Positions 10,233 through 18,264 of a DNA stretch of 64,000 bases are shown here, piece after piece. Made by a program: the position numbers and the translations under genes. The stretch spans positions 992,001 to 1,056,000 of the forward strand of contig CP085629.1 in NCBI GenBank assembly GCA_024704175.1. The letters are read 5' to 3'. Every line of letters starts with the position of its first letter. Within the stretch, counting starts at the first letter, position 1. The stretch is from Paenibacillus sp. P25. GTDB lineage: Bacteria; Bacillota; Bacilli; Paenibacillales; NBRC-103111. The notes under the pieces were generated by a model that searched no databases, was not told the origin of the DNA, and saw nothing but the letters and a program-made list of their open reading frames with translations.

Positions 10233-10664
10233 ATGTATGCGAACAGCCAATTTGTCGTAGCCGTCCATATGCTGACGGTGCTCGCCCGTTACAGCGGTGA
10301 GAGAGTGAACTCGGAACTAATGGCCCGCAGCGTCAACACGAGTCCGGTGATTATCCGCAGAATACTGGCCAAGCTGGTGCACGGCGGCTTGGTGACGGCC
10401 GCCGCCGGAGCGGCGGGGGGCTCCATGCTGGCCCGTCCGGCGGAGCAAATTACACTTCTGGACGTCTACCGGGTCGAGGGGAAGAGGCCGGTATGTCTTC
10501 CGGGGAACGAACCGAACCGGGAATGCATGGTCGGGCGGAGCGTGCAGGGTATCTTGTGCGGCAAGCTGGCGCATGCCGAGGAGGCATTTGAAAATCAACT
10601 CGCTCAAGTGACGATAGCGGACTTGTATCATGAATGCGCCGGGCAATCCATGTTCTCAGACTAA
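10233..10664 (+). CDS. Rrf2-family transcriptional regulator
   Basis: 143-aa regulator with an N-terminal winged helix (residues 5-75; recognition region SVNTSPVIIRRILAKL) and a C-terminal dimerisation helix. Cysteines at 88, 98 and 109 are spaced like the cluster or thiol-sensing loops of IscR/NsrR and of YwnA/CymR-type relatives, so a redox or electrophile signal is plausible. ATG 10233 is preferred over an in-frame GTG at 10188 because CAGGGAGAAATG gives a site at normal spacing and the protein then begins like the family. It probably controls the divergent oxidoreductase and possibly the azoreductase downstream. Confidence 0.85.
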   Translation: MYANSQFVVAVHMLTVLARYSGERVNSELMARSVNTSPVIIRRILAKLVHGGLVTAAAGAAGGSMLARPAEQITLLDVYRVEGKRPVCLPGNEPNRECMVGRSVQGILCGKLAHAEEAFENQLAQVTIADLYHECAGQSMFSD

Positions 10665-10801
10665 AGTCGTAGAAAACTTCATCCGAAGGCCCGATTCCGG
10701 CTTGCCATGAAAATCATTCCATCAGGCGACGACGTGCGGTGCGGGCATCGGGTAAGATATGAAGACAAACGATACTTTAAGCCGAAGGAGAATTCGCACC
10801 C

Positions 10802-11490
10802 ATGTCTACCGTATTATTCGTCAAAGCCAATAACCGTCCCGCCGAGCTGGCGGTGAGCGTAAAGCTGTACGACGCGTTCCTCGCATCCTACCGGGAGTCC
10901 CATCCCGGCGATACGATCGTGGAGCTGGATTTGTTTGCCGCCGAGTCGCCGTATCTGAATGCAGCCATGATCAATGCTTTTTTCAAGCCGGGAAGAGGCC
11001 TGGAGCTCACCCGCGAAGAGCAGCGGTCGCTGGAAATCGCCGACGGCTACCTGAACCCGTTCCTTCAAGCGGATAAGGTGGTCTTCGCGTTCCCGCTATG
11101 GAACCTGACTGTGCCTGCCGTGCTCCATACGTATATGGATTATTTGGTCCGTGCCGGGAAAACGTTCCGTTATACGCCGGAAGGCCCTGTCGGCCTCATT
11201 CCGGACAAGAAAGCGGCGATTCTGAATGCCCGGGGGGCGTTTACAGCGAGGGAGAAAGCGCGCTGAAAGAAATGGCGGTCAGTTTAATCCGTCATAACCT
11301 CGATCTGTTCGGAATAAAAGATATCACATCGGTCATCGTCGAAGGCCATAATCAATTTCCCGATCGTAGCGAGGCTCTGATTCGCGAAGGGATCGAGAGG
11401 GCGGCGGAGGCGGCTAAATCTTTTAAAGGGCTGAAAGTAATTCCCGCTTCGGCGGGACCTGCTTTTCATTCCGAAGGAGGGGAGAGATAG
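10802..11490 (+). CDS. azoR: FMN-dependent NADH-azoreductase (frameshifted)
   Basis: Flavodoxin-fold quinone/azo reductase of about 229 aa, a two-electron reductase that detoxifies quinones and azo compounds. Seen: N-terminal strand TVLFVKANNRP, FMN-loop FAFPLWNLTVPAVLHTYMD, and YTPEGPVGLIPDKKAAILNARGG. ATG 10802 lies behind AAGGAG. One G is missing in the run near 11233-11238, and the next frame completes the protein at 11490. The MFS gene begins 2 bases later, so the two form an operon. The sequence fits AzoR better than other NAD(P)H reductases. Confidence 0.8.
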
Positions 11491-11492
11491 AG

Positions 11493-12659
11493 ATGGATAG
11501 GCTGTGGACCAAACCTTTTATTACCATGACGCTGGGAATGCTTTTGCTCTTTACCGGCTTTTACCTGCTGCTTCCCACGATGCCGCTGTTTATCAAACAG
11601 CTCGGCGGAACCGAATCTCAGGTGGGACTGGTCGCCGGGGTATTCACGCTGACGGCCGTTATTTTCCGTCCTCTGGTCGGCGGACTGGTGGACCGGTACG
11701 GAAGACGCCCGTTTATCCTGTGGGGGCTCGTCTTGTTCTCGTTATCGATGTATTTGTATGATTGGGTGGGCGGGATCGCTGCGTTGATCGCACTGCGCCT
11801 CCTGCACGGCATGAGCTGGGCTTTCTCTACAACCGCGGTAGGTACGGCGATTACGGATATTATTCCGGCATCCCGCCGCGGGGAGGGGATGGGCTGGTAC
11901 GGTCTGGCGATGACGGTTGCCATGGCGATCGGCCCGATGGCGGGACTCTGGGTCCTCTCCAGCGGATCGTATCACGGACTGTTTCTCACCGCGGTTTGTT
12001 TTTCGGTAGCGGCGCTTGTGCTGACGTTCTTCGCCAGAACGCCGTTCCAGCGGAAAGCCGAAGTCAGGCGGATTCAATTGTTTGACAGATCCTTGACGTC
12101 CATCACGACGGCGATTTTTTTCCTGGCGGTATCGTATGGCGGCATCACCACCTTCCTGCCGCTGTTCGCGCAGTCGATTAAGGTCAACTCCGGGACCTTC
12201 TTTCTGGTTTATGCCATCACACTTACGCTGACCCGGCCCGTTGCCGGCAAGCTGTCGGACCGGTTCGGCGAGGCAGCCGTCATCATTCCGGCCCTTCTCG
12301 TGACCATTGCGGCGCTTACGGCCTTAAGCCTCTCCGGCGGGCTATCCGGCATTCTGCTGTCGGGCATCCTGTTCGGCCTCGGCTTCGGCTCGGCGCAGCC
12401 GGCGCTGCAGGCGGCCGCATTGCGCCTGACGGGACCCGAGCAGCGAGGGATCGCCAATGCTTCGGTGATGACGGCCTTCGACCTCGGAATCGGCCTCGGC
12501 TCGATCGTGCTCGGCTGGGTGTCCCAGTATACGGGTTATCCGATGCTGTTCGTTGTGAGCGCCGGTTCGGTCGCCGTATCCATGATTCTGTTCGCTGTGC
12601 TCGTCAAACGGCGCCTTGCGCGGGAGGCGCAGCCTTTAGCGGTAAATACGGCCAAGTGA
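11493..12659 (+). CDS. MFS drug-type efflux transporter (DHA1)
   Basis: 388-aa, 12-TM major facilitator protein, intact. TM2-3 loop RPLVGGLVDRYGRRPF is the canonical motif A, and a second copy RPVAGKLSDRFGE follows TM8. ATG 11493 follows GGAGGGGAGAG. Directly downstream of azoR, so it may export the same xenobiotics or their products. The substrate cannot be told from sequence. Confidence 0.85.
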   Translation: MDRLWTKPFITMTLGMLLLFTGFYLLLPTMPLFIKQLGGTESQVGLVAGVFTLTAVIFRPLVGGLVDRYGRRPFILWGLVLFSLSMYLYDWVGGIAALIALRLLHGMSWAFSTTAVGTAITDIIPASRRGEGMGWYGLAMTVAMAIGPMAGLWVLSSGSYHGLFLTAVCFSVAALVLTFFARTPFQRKAEVRRIQLFDRSLTSITTAIFFLAVSYGGITTFLPLFAQSIKVNSGTFFLVYAITLTLTRPVAGKLSDRFGEAAVIIPALLVTIAALTALSLSGGLSGILLSGILFGLGFGSAQPALQAAALRLTGPEQRGIANASVMTAFDLGIGLGSIVLGWVSQYTGYPMLFVVSAGSVAVSMILFAVLVKRRLAREAQPLAVNTAK

Positions 12660-12729
12660 GGCTCGGTGAGGGCCGGAGGCGGATGACAGAGCTGCCCAAT
12701 CCTGAAGACAAGTTCAATGAATGAAGAAT

Positions 12730-12765
12730 GCGGCCCCCACAAATTTCCAGGGCGGCCGCTTTTTT
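12730..12765 (+). terminator. Rho-independent terminator
   Basis: GCGGCC (12730-12735) pairs with GGCCGC (12754-12759), followed by T6. It ends the azoR-MFS transcript. Confidence 0.75.
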
Positions 12766-12867
12766 AGCGTTACTGAAAAAATGAAGTTCAATAGCAGGTT
12801 TGCTGGGCGAATGAATGATATAATGACAATGAGATTAGATCAGTCGAGCAGAGAAAGGTGAGCTGAG

Positions 12868-13329
12868 ATGAAGATCATCATTGAAAAAGCCGACATTTCT
12901 GATGCAGCCGAGATTTTGGCGCTTCAGAAGCTGGCTTACAAGAGCGAAGCCGAGATTTATGGCGACTACAGCATCGAGCCGCTGGTACAGACGCTTGAAG
13001 AAATCGAGCGGCAGTTTGAAGACCACATTTTCCTTAAAGCCGGTTACGGAGGGACGATCGTCGGTTCCGTCCGGGCGCAATGCCAAGAAGGAACGTGCCG
13101 GATCGGCAAGCTGATGGTGCATCCGGAGCATCAAAATGCAGGGATAGGCAGGCAGCTGATGACGAGGATGGAGTCGTACTTTCTTGCGCCTTTGCGGCTG
13201 GAGTTGTTCACGGGGAGCCGAAGTGAGAAGAATCTTCGATTCTATGAGAAGCTGGGGTACACGAGATTCAGGACTGTACCCATTCATGCCTATTTGAGTT
13301 TGGTTTATCTGGAAAAGTACATAGACTAG
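12868..13329 (+). CDS. GNAT N-acetyltransferase
   Basis: 153-aa single-domain GNAT. Motif A is IGKLMVHPEHQNAGIGRQLM (acetyl-CoA pyrophosphate loop, residues about 86-105), and RFYEKLGYTRF is the usual motif B. ATG 12868 follows GAAAGGTGAGCTGAG. Monocistronic as far as can be seen. Substrate unknown. Confidence 0.85.
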   Translation: MKIIIEKADISDAAEILALQKLAYKSEAEIYGDYSIEPLVQTLEEIERQFEDHIFLKAGYGGTIVGSVRAQCQEGTCRIGKLMVHPEHQNAGIGRQLMTRMESYFLAPLRLELFTGSRSEKNLRFYEKLGYTRFRTVPIHAYLSLVYLEKYID

Positions 13330-13436
13330 CTGGTTGTTTTCTGCGATCTTTTTTGCCGAACCATGCTACCAAAGCCGCTCTCACATCCGAATCATATAAC
13401 CGTAGCCTTTATTCTAAACCCTTCCAGGAGTAACGC

Positions 13437-13676
13437 ATGCAGAATGAAATCGAATTGGCTGTGGAAAAAATCGGGCAGCTGAACGTCCGTGGCCAGCGGG
13501 CGATGATGGAGCTGATCAAACGCAGCATGAAAATGACCGAGGATGAATTCATCAAAGAACTGCTTCTGGCCTATGCCTATCAAAATCCGGTGCATGTATT
13601 GGAAATCGCAATCGCCCTGCAATATGAAGACATCATCAAGACTCTGCCGGAGAAATTCGCCTGGAGCAACGATTAG
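13437..13676 (+). CDS. Small hypothetical protein, 79 aa
   Basis: I do not recognise a family. Acidic, largely helical and soluble, with no membrane segment or cysteine. ATG 13437 has CCAGGAG 5 bases upstream, supporting a real gene. It ends 6 bp before the promoter of the attenuator-like leader at 13683, so it sits just upstream of a regulated GNAT but on a separate transcript. Confidence 0.6.
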   Translation: MQNEIELAVEKIGQLNVRGQRAMMELIKRSMKMTEDEFIKELLLAYAYQNPVHVLEIAIALQYEDIIKTLPEKFAWSND

Positions 13677-13682
13677 TAGTGT

Positions 13683-13712
13683 TTGACACAGCGAAGGATA
13701 GCTCGATATACT
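13683..13712 (+). promoter_or_regulatory. Strong sigma-A promoter
   Basis: TTGACA (13683-13688), an 18-base spacer and TATACT (13707-13712). Predicted start about 13719. It drives the leader that precedes the GNAT gene at 14021. Confidence 0.7.
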
Positions 13713-13766
13713 AGGATTATCCCAACCCAAGGAGAGATTTGTTGTTCTTAACGGAGTCATTTTCAT

Positions 13767-13814
13767 ATGGTCGGTGAAGAATTCCATGGATTCTTCCGCT
13801 ACCTGATGGGTTAA
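13767..13814 (+). CDS. Candidate leader peptide, 15 aa
   Basis: ATG at 13767, ten bases after an ACGGAG site; product MVGEEFHGFFRYLMG. Its UAA lies inside the right arm of the enclosing inverted repeat (13810-13818), so translating ribosomes would open that stem. A competing possibility is a TTG-started 11-aa ORF at 13742-13777 with a better AAGGAG site, in another frame. Short ORFs placed this way are typical of ribosome-mediated attenuation of antibiotic-resistance genes. Only sequence layout supports translation. Confidence 0.4.
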   Translation: MVGEEFHGFFRYLMG

Positions 13815-13866
13815 GAACGACGGGGATCATTGAAGCCTGGGGGGAATATCCTTATTGCGCCGTGAT

Positions 13867-13893
13867 CCGTGCTGAGTTCAGCACGGTTTTTTT
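13867..13893 (+). terminator. Intrinsic terminator in the leader
   Basis: CCGTGCTGA / TCAGCACGG, a perfect 9-bp stem with a 2-base loop, followed by T7. It lies 128 bp before the GNAT start, so it can attenuate that gene or end a small RNA. Confidence 0.8.
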
Positions 13894-13926
13894 GTAAAAT
13901 CGCAGTCAAGGAGTAAGCTCTCAAAT

Positions 13927-13964
13927 AAAGGCGGAGAATGAACCGATGTTCATTCTCCGCCTTT
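13927..13964. repeat. Perfect 17-bp hairpin upstream of GNAT gene
   Basis: Positions 13927-13943 are exactly complementary to 13948-13964 around a CGAT loop. It stands 57 bp before the GNAT start and 34 bp after the terminator. No T run of useful length follows on either strand. It may be a second attenuating structure or a 5'-stabilising stem. Confidence 0.7.
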
Positions 13965-14020
13965 GCTTATGCTGCGGATCACGTCGTGCCGAAAATTTAT
14001 GAAAGAAAGGTGTGTTCAAC

Positions 14021-14521
14021 ATGCAGCTCGAAACCAATCGCTTATTATTACAAACGCTGGATCTGCAGCTGATTGAGGCGGCGGCGAAGCGGGATACGCT
14101 GGCCATCGAAGCTTTGGGTTACAAGACGAACGGAGAATGGCCGGGCCAGGACTTTTATGAGGCGTCGCCTTATTTCCGGGAGCTTCTGATGAAGAATAAT
14201 GGAACGAGGGGCTTTGACTCCTGGATTATGGTGCTTAAGGATACGCGGGAAATCATCGGAGGCATCGGTTTCTTGGGCGATCCCGGTCCGGAAGGTACGG
14301 TTGAAATCGGCTTTGCCACAAATGAGAGCCACCGCCGCCAAGGGTATTGTTTGGAAGCGACCGAACAGTCGCTGAATTGGGCCGAAAACCATCCGGAGGT
14401 TCGCCGTATTACCGCCCGATGTGAATTGGAGAATAACGGTTCCAAAAACATACTGACGAAGCTGGGTTTCAAAGTGGACCGCACAGATGAAGAAATCATT
14501 TATTGGTCCTATCCTAAGTAA
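14021..14521 (+). CDS. GNAT N-acetyltransferase (RimJ-like)
   Basis: 166-aa GNAT of the Acetyltransf_3 type, which includes ribosomal-protein and aminoglycoside/streptothricin-like acetylases. N-terminus LETNRLLLQTLD is characteristic. The acetyl-CoA loop is IGFATNESHRRQGYCLEATE, and the C-terminal motif is NNGSKNILTKLGF. ATG 14021 is preferred to GTG 14012 because the AAAGG at 14006-14010 is then at normal distance. The attenuator-like leader upstream suggests inducible expression, perhaps by an antibiotic; substrate unknown. Confidence 0.85.
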   Translation: MQLETNRLLLQTLDLQLIEAAAKRDTLAIEALGYKTNGEWPGQDFYEASPYFRELLMKNNGTRGFDSWIMVLKDTREIIGGIGFLGDPGPEGTVEIGFATNESHRRQGYCLEATEQSLNWAENHPEVRRITARCELENNGSKNILTKLGFKVDRTDEEIIYWSYPK

Positions 14522-14584
14522 ACGGATAAACAGCGATGATAACTGACCGGCAACTGGTTTGAGGCAATCCATGGAACCGTACAA

Positions 14585-14626
14585 CGGAGCGACCGCGGAA
14601 ATATCCCGCAGTGCTCCGCTTTTTTT
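14585..14626 (+). terminator. Rho-independent terminator
   Basis: CGGAGC (14585-14590) pairs with GCTCCG (14613-14618), with an inner GCGG/CCGC stem, then a T run. It ends the GNAT transcript. Confidence 0.75.
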
Positions 14627-14783
14627 GCGAATATCGACCATGTAGAGGAAAGCTGCATTTGAGCAATATTTTGAAAAAATTGTGCAATAATCGTGAAGTT
14701 TGCCGCTTTTTTCTATGCTATTGTTAAATCATCTCAAGGCAGAAGGGATACAAAGAATTCCGATGTTCGGGTTCCAAATGTAT

Positions 14784-14797
14784 TGTAAGCGATTTCG
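14784..14797 (+). promoter_or_regulatory. cre-like site
   Basis: TGTAAGCGATTTCG fits the cre consensus except for the last base. It is 20 bp before the esterase ATG, overlapping the likely early transcribed region. Confidence 0.45.
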
Positions 14798-14816
14798 ATA
14801 AGATGGAGGTACCTCT

Positions 14817-15848
14817 ATGCGCCACCCCGACGCATTTCTCAATCAAATTTACGATTCCTTGCAAAAAGCCCGTGAGCAGTACGACGAACCGTTGGAGCAA
14901 AAGCGGTCCCGGCTCCTGGGCAAGCTGATCCAGTCGCTCGGCGCGTTCGAGCTGCCGCATGGGGAAGATGCGCAGTTCCGGCCCGAGCTCCTCGAACGGG
15001 CGGAGCTGGACGATGCCGTCCGCGAACGCGTGGAGATCTCGACCTTGGGCGGGCTCCGCATGCCGGTTTATATCATGAAACCGAAAGCGATGATTCCCGG
15101 AGAGCAAAGGCCGGCCGTTCTGCTCTGGCATGGCCATGGCTACGGGAGCCGGTCGATGGTAGGCCTGCAAGAGGACGGTTCGCCAAAGCCGGAAACAGGC
15201 AAGCGGTCGGACAATATCGCCTTGGAGCTTGCCCGCCGGGGGCTGATCGTGATGGCGCCGGAGATCGCCGGTTTCGGCGACCGGAAGCTGGAGCGGGATA
15301 TTGCGCGTGAGCCGGGTATCTCCAATTCGTGCTACAATCTGTCCGTATCCTTATTCATGACCGGCAAAACGACAGCCGGCCTCCGGGCATACGAAGCGAT
15401 CCGGGCAGCCGATTATTTGGCCACCCTGGAGGAGGTGGATCCGGACCGGATCGGGAACATGGGCTACTCCGGCGGCGGGACGGTCGCTTCGCTGTCGGCG
15501 GCGCTGGACCCGCGAATCAAGGCTTCGGTCGTCGGCATCTATCCCAACACTTACCGGGACAGCATTTTATCCGTACGCCATTGTCTGTGCAACTATATAC
15601 CTGGCATCCTGCTTCATGCAGAAATGCCGGACTTACTGGGCCTTATCGCCCCCAGACCGCTCTTTATCGAGGCGGGCCTGAACGACCGGATTTTCCCGGT
15701 GGCCGGGACGCGGGAGGCCATTCAGGTACTGCAGCAAATATACGGGGAGATGGGGGTCAGCGAGCGGCTGGGCCATCATCTCTATGAAGGCGGTCATGAA
15801 ATCAGCGGAGAGCGTTCGTTCGATTGGCTGGCAGAACATTTAAGCTAG
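14817..15848 (+). CDS. Alpha/beta hydrolase, acetyl-esterase-like
   Basis: 343-aa hydrolase of the dienelactone hydrolase/acetyl-xylan-esterase-related group. Oxyanion region LLWHGHGYGS, nucleophile elbow GYSGGG (Ser about residue 221), acid in GLNDRIFP, and histidine in YEGGHEISG. No signal peptide, so it should act on imported substrates, perhaps deacetylating oligosaccharides. ATG 14817 follows GATGGAGGTACCTCT. A sugar-binding lipoprotein starts 11 bp later, which with the cre-like site suggests a carbohydrate role. Confidence 0.8.
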   Translation: MRHPDAFLNQIYDSLQKAREQYDEPLEQKRSRLLGKLIQSLGAFELPHGEDAQFRPELLERAELDDAVRERVEISTLGGLRMPVYIMKPKAMIPGEQRPAVLLWHGHGYGSRSMVGLQEDGSPKPETGKRSDNIALELARRGLIVMAPEIAGFGDRKLERDIAREPGISNSCYNLSVSLFMTGKTTAGLRAYEAIRAADYLATLEEVDPDRIGNMGYSGGGTVASLSAALDPRIKASVVGIYPNTYRDSILSVRHCLCNYIPGILLHAEMPDLLGLIAPRPLFIEAGLNDRIFPVAGTREAIQVLQQIYGEMGVSERLGHHLYEGGHEISGERSFDWLAEHLS

Positions 15849-15859
15849 GGGATCCGGGT

Positions 15860-17169
15860 ATGTCCGCTGCAAGTAAGAAGCGTCTGCTTCTAACCGTGTT
15901 ATCGATGCTGATCTTGTCAGCCTGCAGCAGCACGCCGAAATCGTCCGGGTCCGGGGAGCCGCAGCAGGCCGCCTCCGATTGGGCAGGAAGCCCGCCGATC
16001 TGGTATTCGTATCCGCCGGCGGAGATGCCGTCGAAAGCTTCGACGACCGGTTCGGCAATGCCCTCCGAAAAAAGTTCCCGAATTACAATATTCAATATGT
16101 CAAAGGAAAAATTCCCGAGCTTATAACCGCGGGGCAGACGATGGACATTCTCTGGGACTCTATCGGAAAAACGTACAATACGCTGATCCAGTATGGACTG
16201 AACTACGATATGACCGAGCTGATGAAAGCCCATAACGTGGATACGTCCGGCTTCGAGCCGGCCTCGATTGATGCCATGCGGTCCATGTCGGGAGGAGGCC
16301 TCTACGGACTGCCGGTCACCGCGGATGTGATGGTGACCTTTTACAACAAGGACTTGTTCGACCGTTTCGGTATTCCTTACCCGAAGAACGGCTGGACGTG
16401 GGACGAGGCGATTGACATAGCCAAACGGTTGACCCGGACGGACGGCGGCATGCAGTACTACGGGTTCTCGTACTATATCGACCATCTGGTAAGGATGAAC
16501 CAGCTTTCGCTTCCTTACCTCGATGCCAAGGCGGAGAAGGCGACGGTCAACAACGACAAGTGGAAGGGCTTCATCCAAACCGCCATCCTGAGCCAGGCCG
16601 AGGTTCCGGGATACCGGGACGGAATGATTCGCAGCCTCGACGGCAAATTCCCCGGCGGCGACCAGTTCATCAAGACGCAGGAAGCGGCGATTTATTTTTA
16701 CCAAACGAACCAGCTCTTCAAAGGCATGCCGGCTTTCAATTGGGATATCGCGCCTTTGCCCGTGTTTAAGGAGGCTCCGGGAATCGGGTCCCAGCCCTAT
16801 CCGATCTATTTCAGCGTGGCGAAGGGAAGCAAGTACAAGGATCAGGCCATGGAGGTTATCAAGTATTTGACTTCGGAAGAATTTCAAATGGAGGCTTCCA
16901 AGAAGGGGCTGGTGCCGGTGCTGAAGAGTGAGGTTGTCAAGAAGGCGTTCGGGCAGGAAAGCGCGTTTAAGGGTAAGCATTTCGAAGCCATATTTTATAA
17001 TAAAATGGCGCCGGTCATGACGAAAACGCCTTACGACGACGATGTGGAAAATCCGTTAAAGCAGGCCATCCTGAATGCTGCGCTCGGTACGGCGGATATT
17101 AACACGGCGCTGCGCACGGCGGAGGAGGAAGGGAATAAGGCTGTGCTTCAGAAGAAAACAGTCAAATAA
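15860..17169 (+). CDS. Family 1 sugar-binding lipoprotein, orphan (frameshifted)
   Basis: About 436 aa. Signal peptide with lipobox LILSAC, then the family 1 fold (LITAGQTMDILW, GLYGLPVTADVMVTFYNKDL, FNWDIAPLPVFKEAPG). One A is missing near 15982; the repaired junction reads ASDWAGKPADLVF. ATG 15860 has only a weak upstream GGGG; translation is probably coupled to the esterase. No permease or ATPase gene is nearby. It resembles the lipoprotein at 45414-46732 throughout, so the two are paralogues. It may serve a distant transporter or act as a sensor. Confidence 0.8.
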
Positions 17170-17342
17170 AAGAGGTGTTCTTATAGGGCATCCGACCAGC
17201 CGAGGCCGGCTTTATGCAGGCGGCGGCTTTTTTGCGTTGAACTGCGTGAAAAGGAAGGAAGAAGCTATTCCCCGACCGGGCATGATTTGTTAAAATTTGA
17301 CTATCCCTTATCTTCGATCGTTTCCTAAAGGAGCTGTGAGCA

Positions 17343-18207
17343 ATGGAGAGCCGTCCGCAGGATTTGGAAGCCCCTTTTTACAGAACGAGGGACGATGGCG
17401 TAGTCATTCAACATATGCATCATGTCGGCTTCAAAGCGATGAAAGGCTTTCATTTGCACGACTCCTACGAAATCTTTTATCTGCTCAAAGGGGAACGGGT
17501 GTACTTCATCAATGACCGGGTATACACGGTTCAGCCGGGGATCTCGTCCTTATCAACCCGCATATTCTGCATCATACGACTACCGGATCGAAAGTACAGG
17601 AGTATGAGCGGGTTGTACTCAACTTCAAGAGCAGCTTCATCCAGCTTGTCGACAGTCCCCCGGGGAAGAGCTGCTGCCTTTCGTACAGGGATCCTGCCTG
17701 GTCCGGTTTCCCGAAGATGATCAGCCTGAAATCGAGCGCCTCATCCGGGAAATCTTGCACGAATGCAAGGGCGGGCGGCTTGGGTTCGAAGCATTTGTTC
17801 GTGCCTCCTTAACCCAGCTGCTCGTTCGCATCCGCCGCCTTGCCTTGGACCAGCCGGATTCGCAGCATCCCTTCACCCACCCCATGCAGGAGAAAATTTC
17901 GGAGATCGTCGTTTACTTGAACCAGCACTATGCCGAGGAAATCAAACTGAGGCCGATCGCGCAGCAGTTTCATATCAGCCCTTATTATTTGTGCCGTATC
18001 TTCAAGAAGCTGACCGGCTTTCACTTCAGCGAATATGTGCAGGCCGTCCGGGTGAAGGAAGCGCAGAGAATGCTCCGCGACAGCCGGGACAAAGTGGTCC
18101 ACATCGCGCAGAGCGTAGGCTTCGAGCATGTATCGCATTTTAACGCGACGTTCAAGAAAGTGCTCGGCGTCACACCGCTGAGGTACAGGAAGAATCTGCC
18201 GAGGTGA
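17343..18207 (+). CDS. AraC-family regulator with cupin sensor domain (frameshifted twice)
   Basis: About 288 aa after repair. N-terminal cupin with HLHDSYEIFYLLKGERVYFI and QPGDLVLINPHILHHT; C-terminal double helix-turn-helix at about residues 185-285 (LRPIAQQFHISPYYLCRIFK; IAQSVGFEHVSHFNATFKK). One G is missing at about 17540 and one from the C/G run near 17660. ATG 17343 follows AAAGGAGCTGTGAGCA. It is in the same direction as the esterase and binding-protein genes and likely regulates them or a nearby sugar gene. Confidence 0.8.
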
Positions 18208-18218
18208 GTGATGGAAGT

Positions 18219-18264
18219 AGCCGCCTCCCGATTCGGTACGATTGGAATCGGGAGCGGCTCTTTT
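18219..18264. terminator. Bidirectional terminator
   Basis: AGCCGC-CTCCCGATTC pairs with GAATCGGGAGCGGCT (one bulge), followed by CTTTT. It lies between convergent genes ending at 18207 and 18263. Confidence 0.7.

Larger units (their letters stand above)
13719..14020 (+). ncRNA. Structured 5' leader / candidate attenuator
   Basis: The 344 bp between 13677 and 14020 hold no long gene but are densely organised. Inverted repeat GTTCTTAAC (13744-13752) with GTTAAGAAC (13810-13818) encloses a short ORF and an inner hairpin GAAGAAT/ATTCTTC (13776-13782/13790-13796). An intrinsic terminator follows at 13867-13893. GGATCAT (13824-13830) can pair with GTGATCC (13862-13868), touching the terminator's left arm, so alternative folds are possible. 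I could not match it to a known riboswitch class. A free small RNA of about 175 nt is the alternative. Confidence 0.5.

Noticed and set aside
13719..13893. Leader read as 6S RNA or a T-box
   Set aside because: No long closing stem joins its ends around a single central bubble as in 6S RNA, and there is no T-box GGTGGNACCGCG motif.
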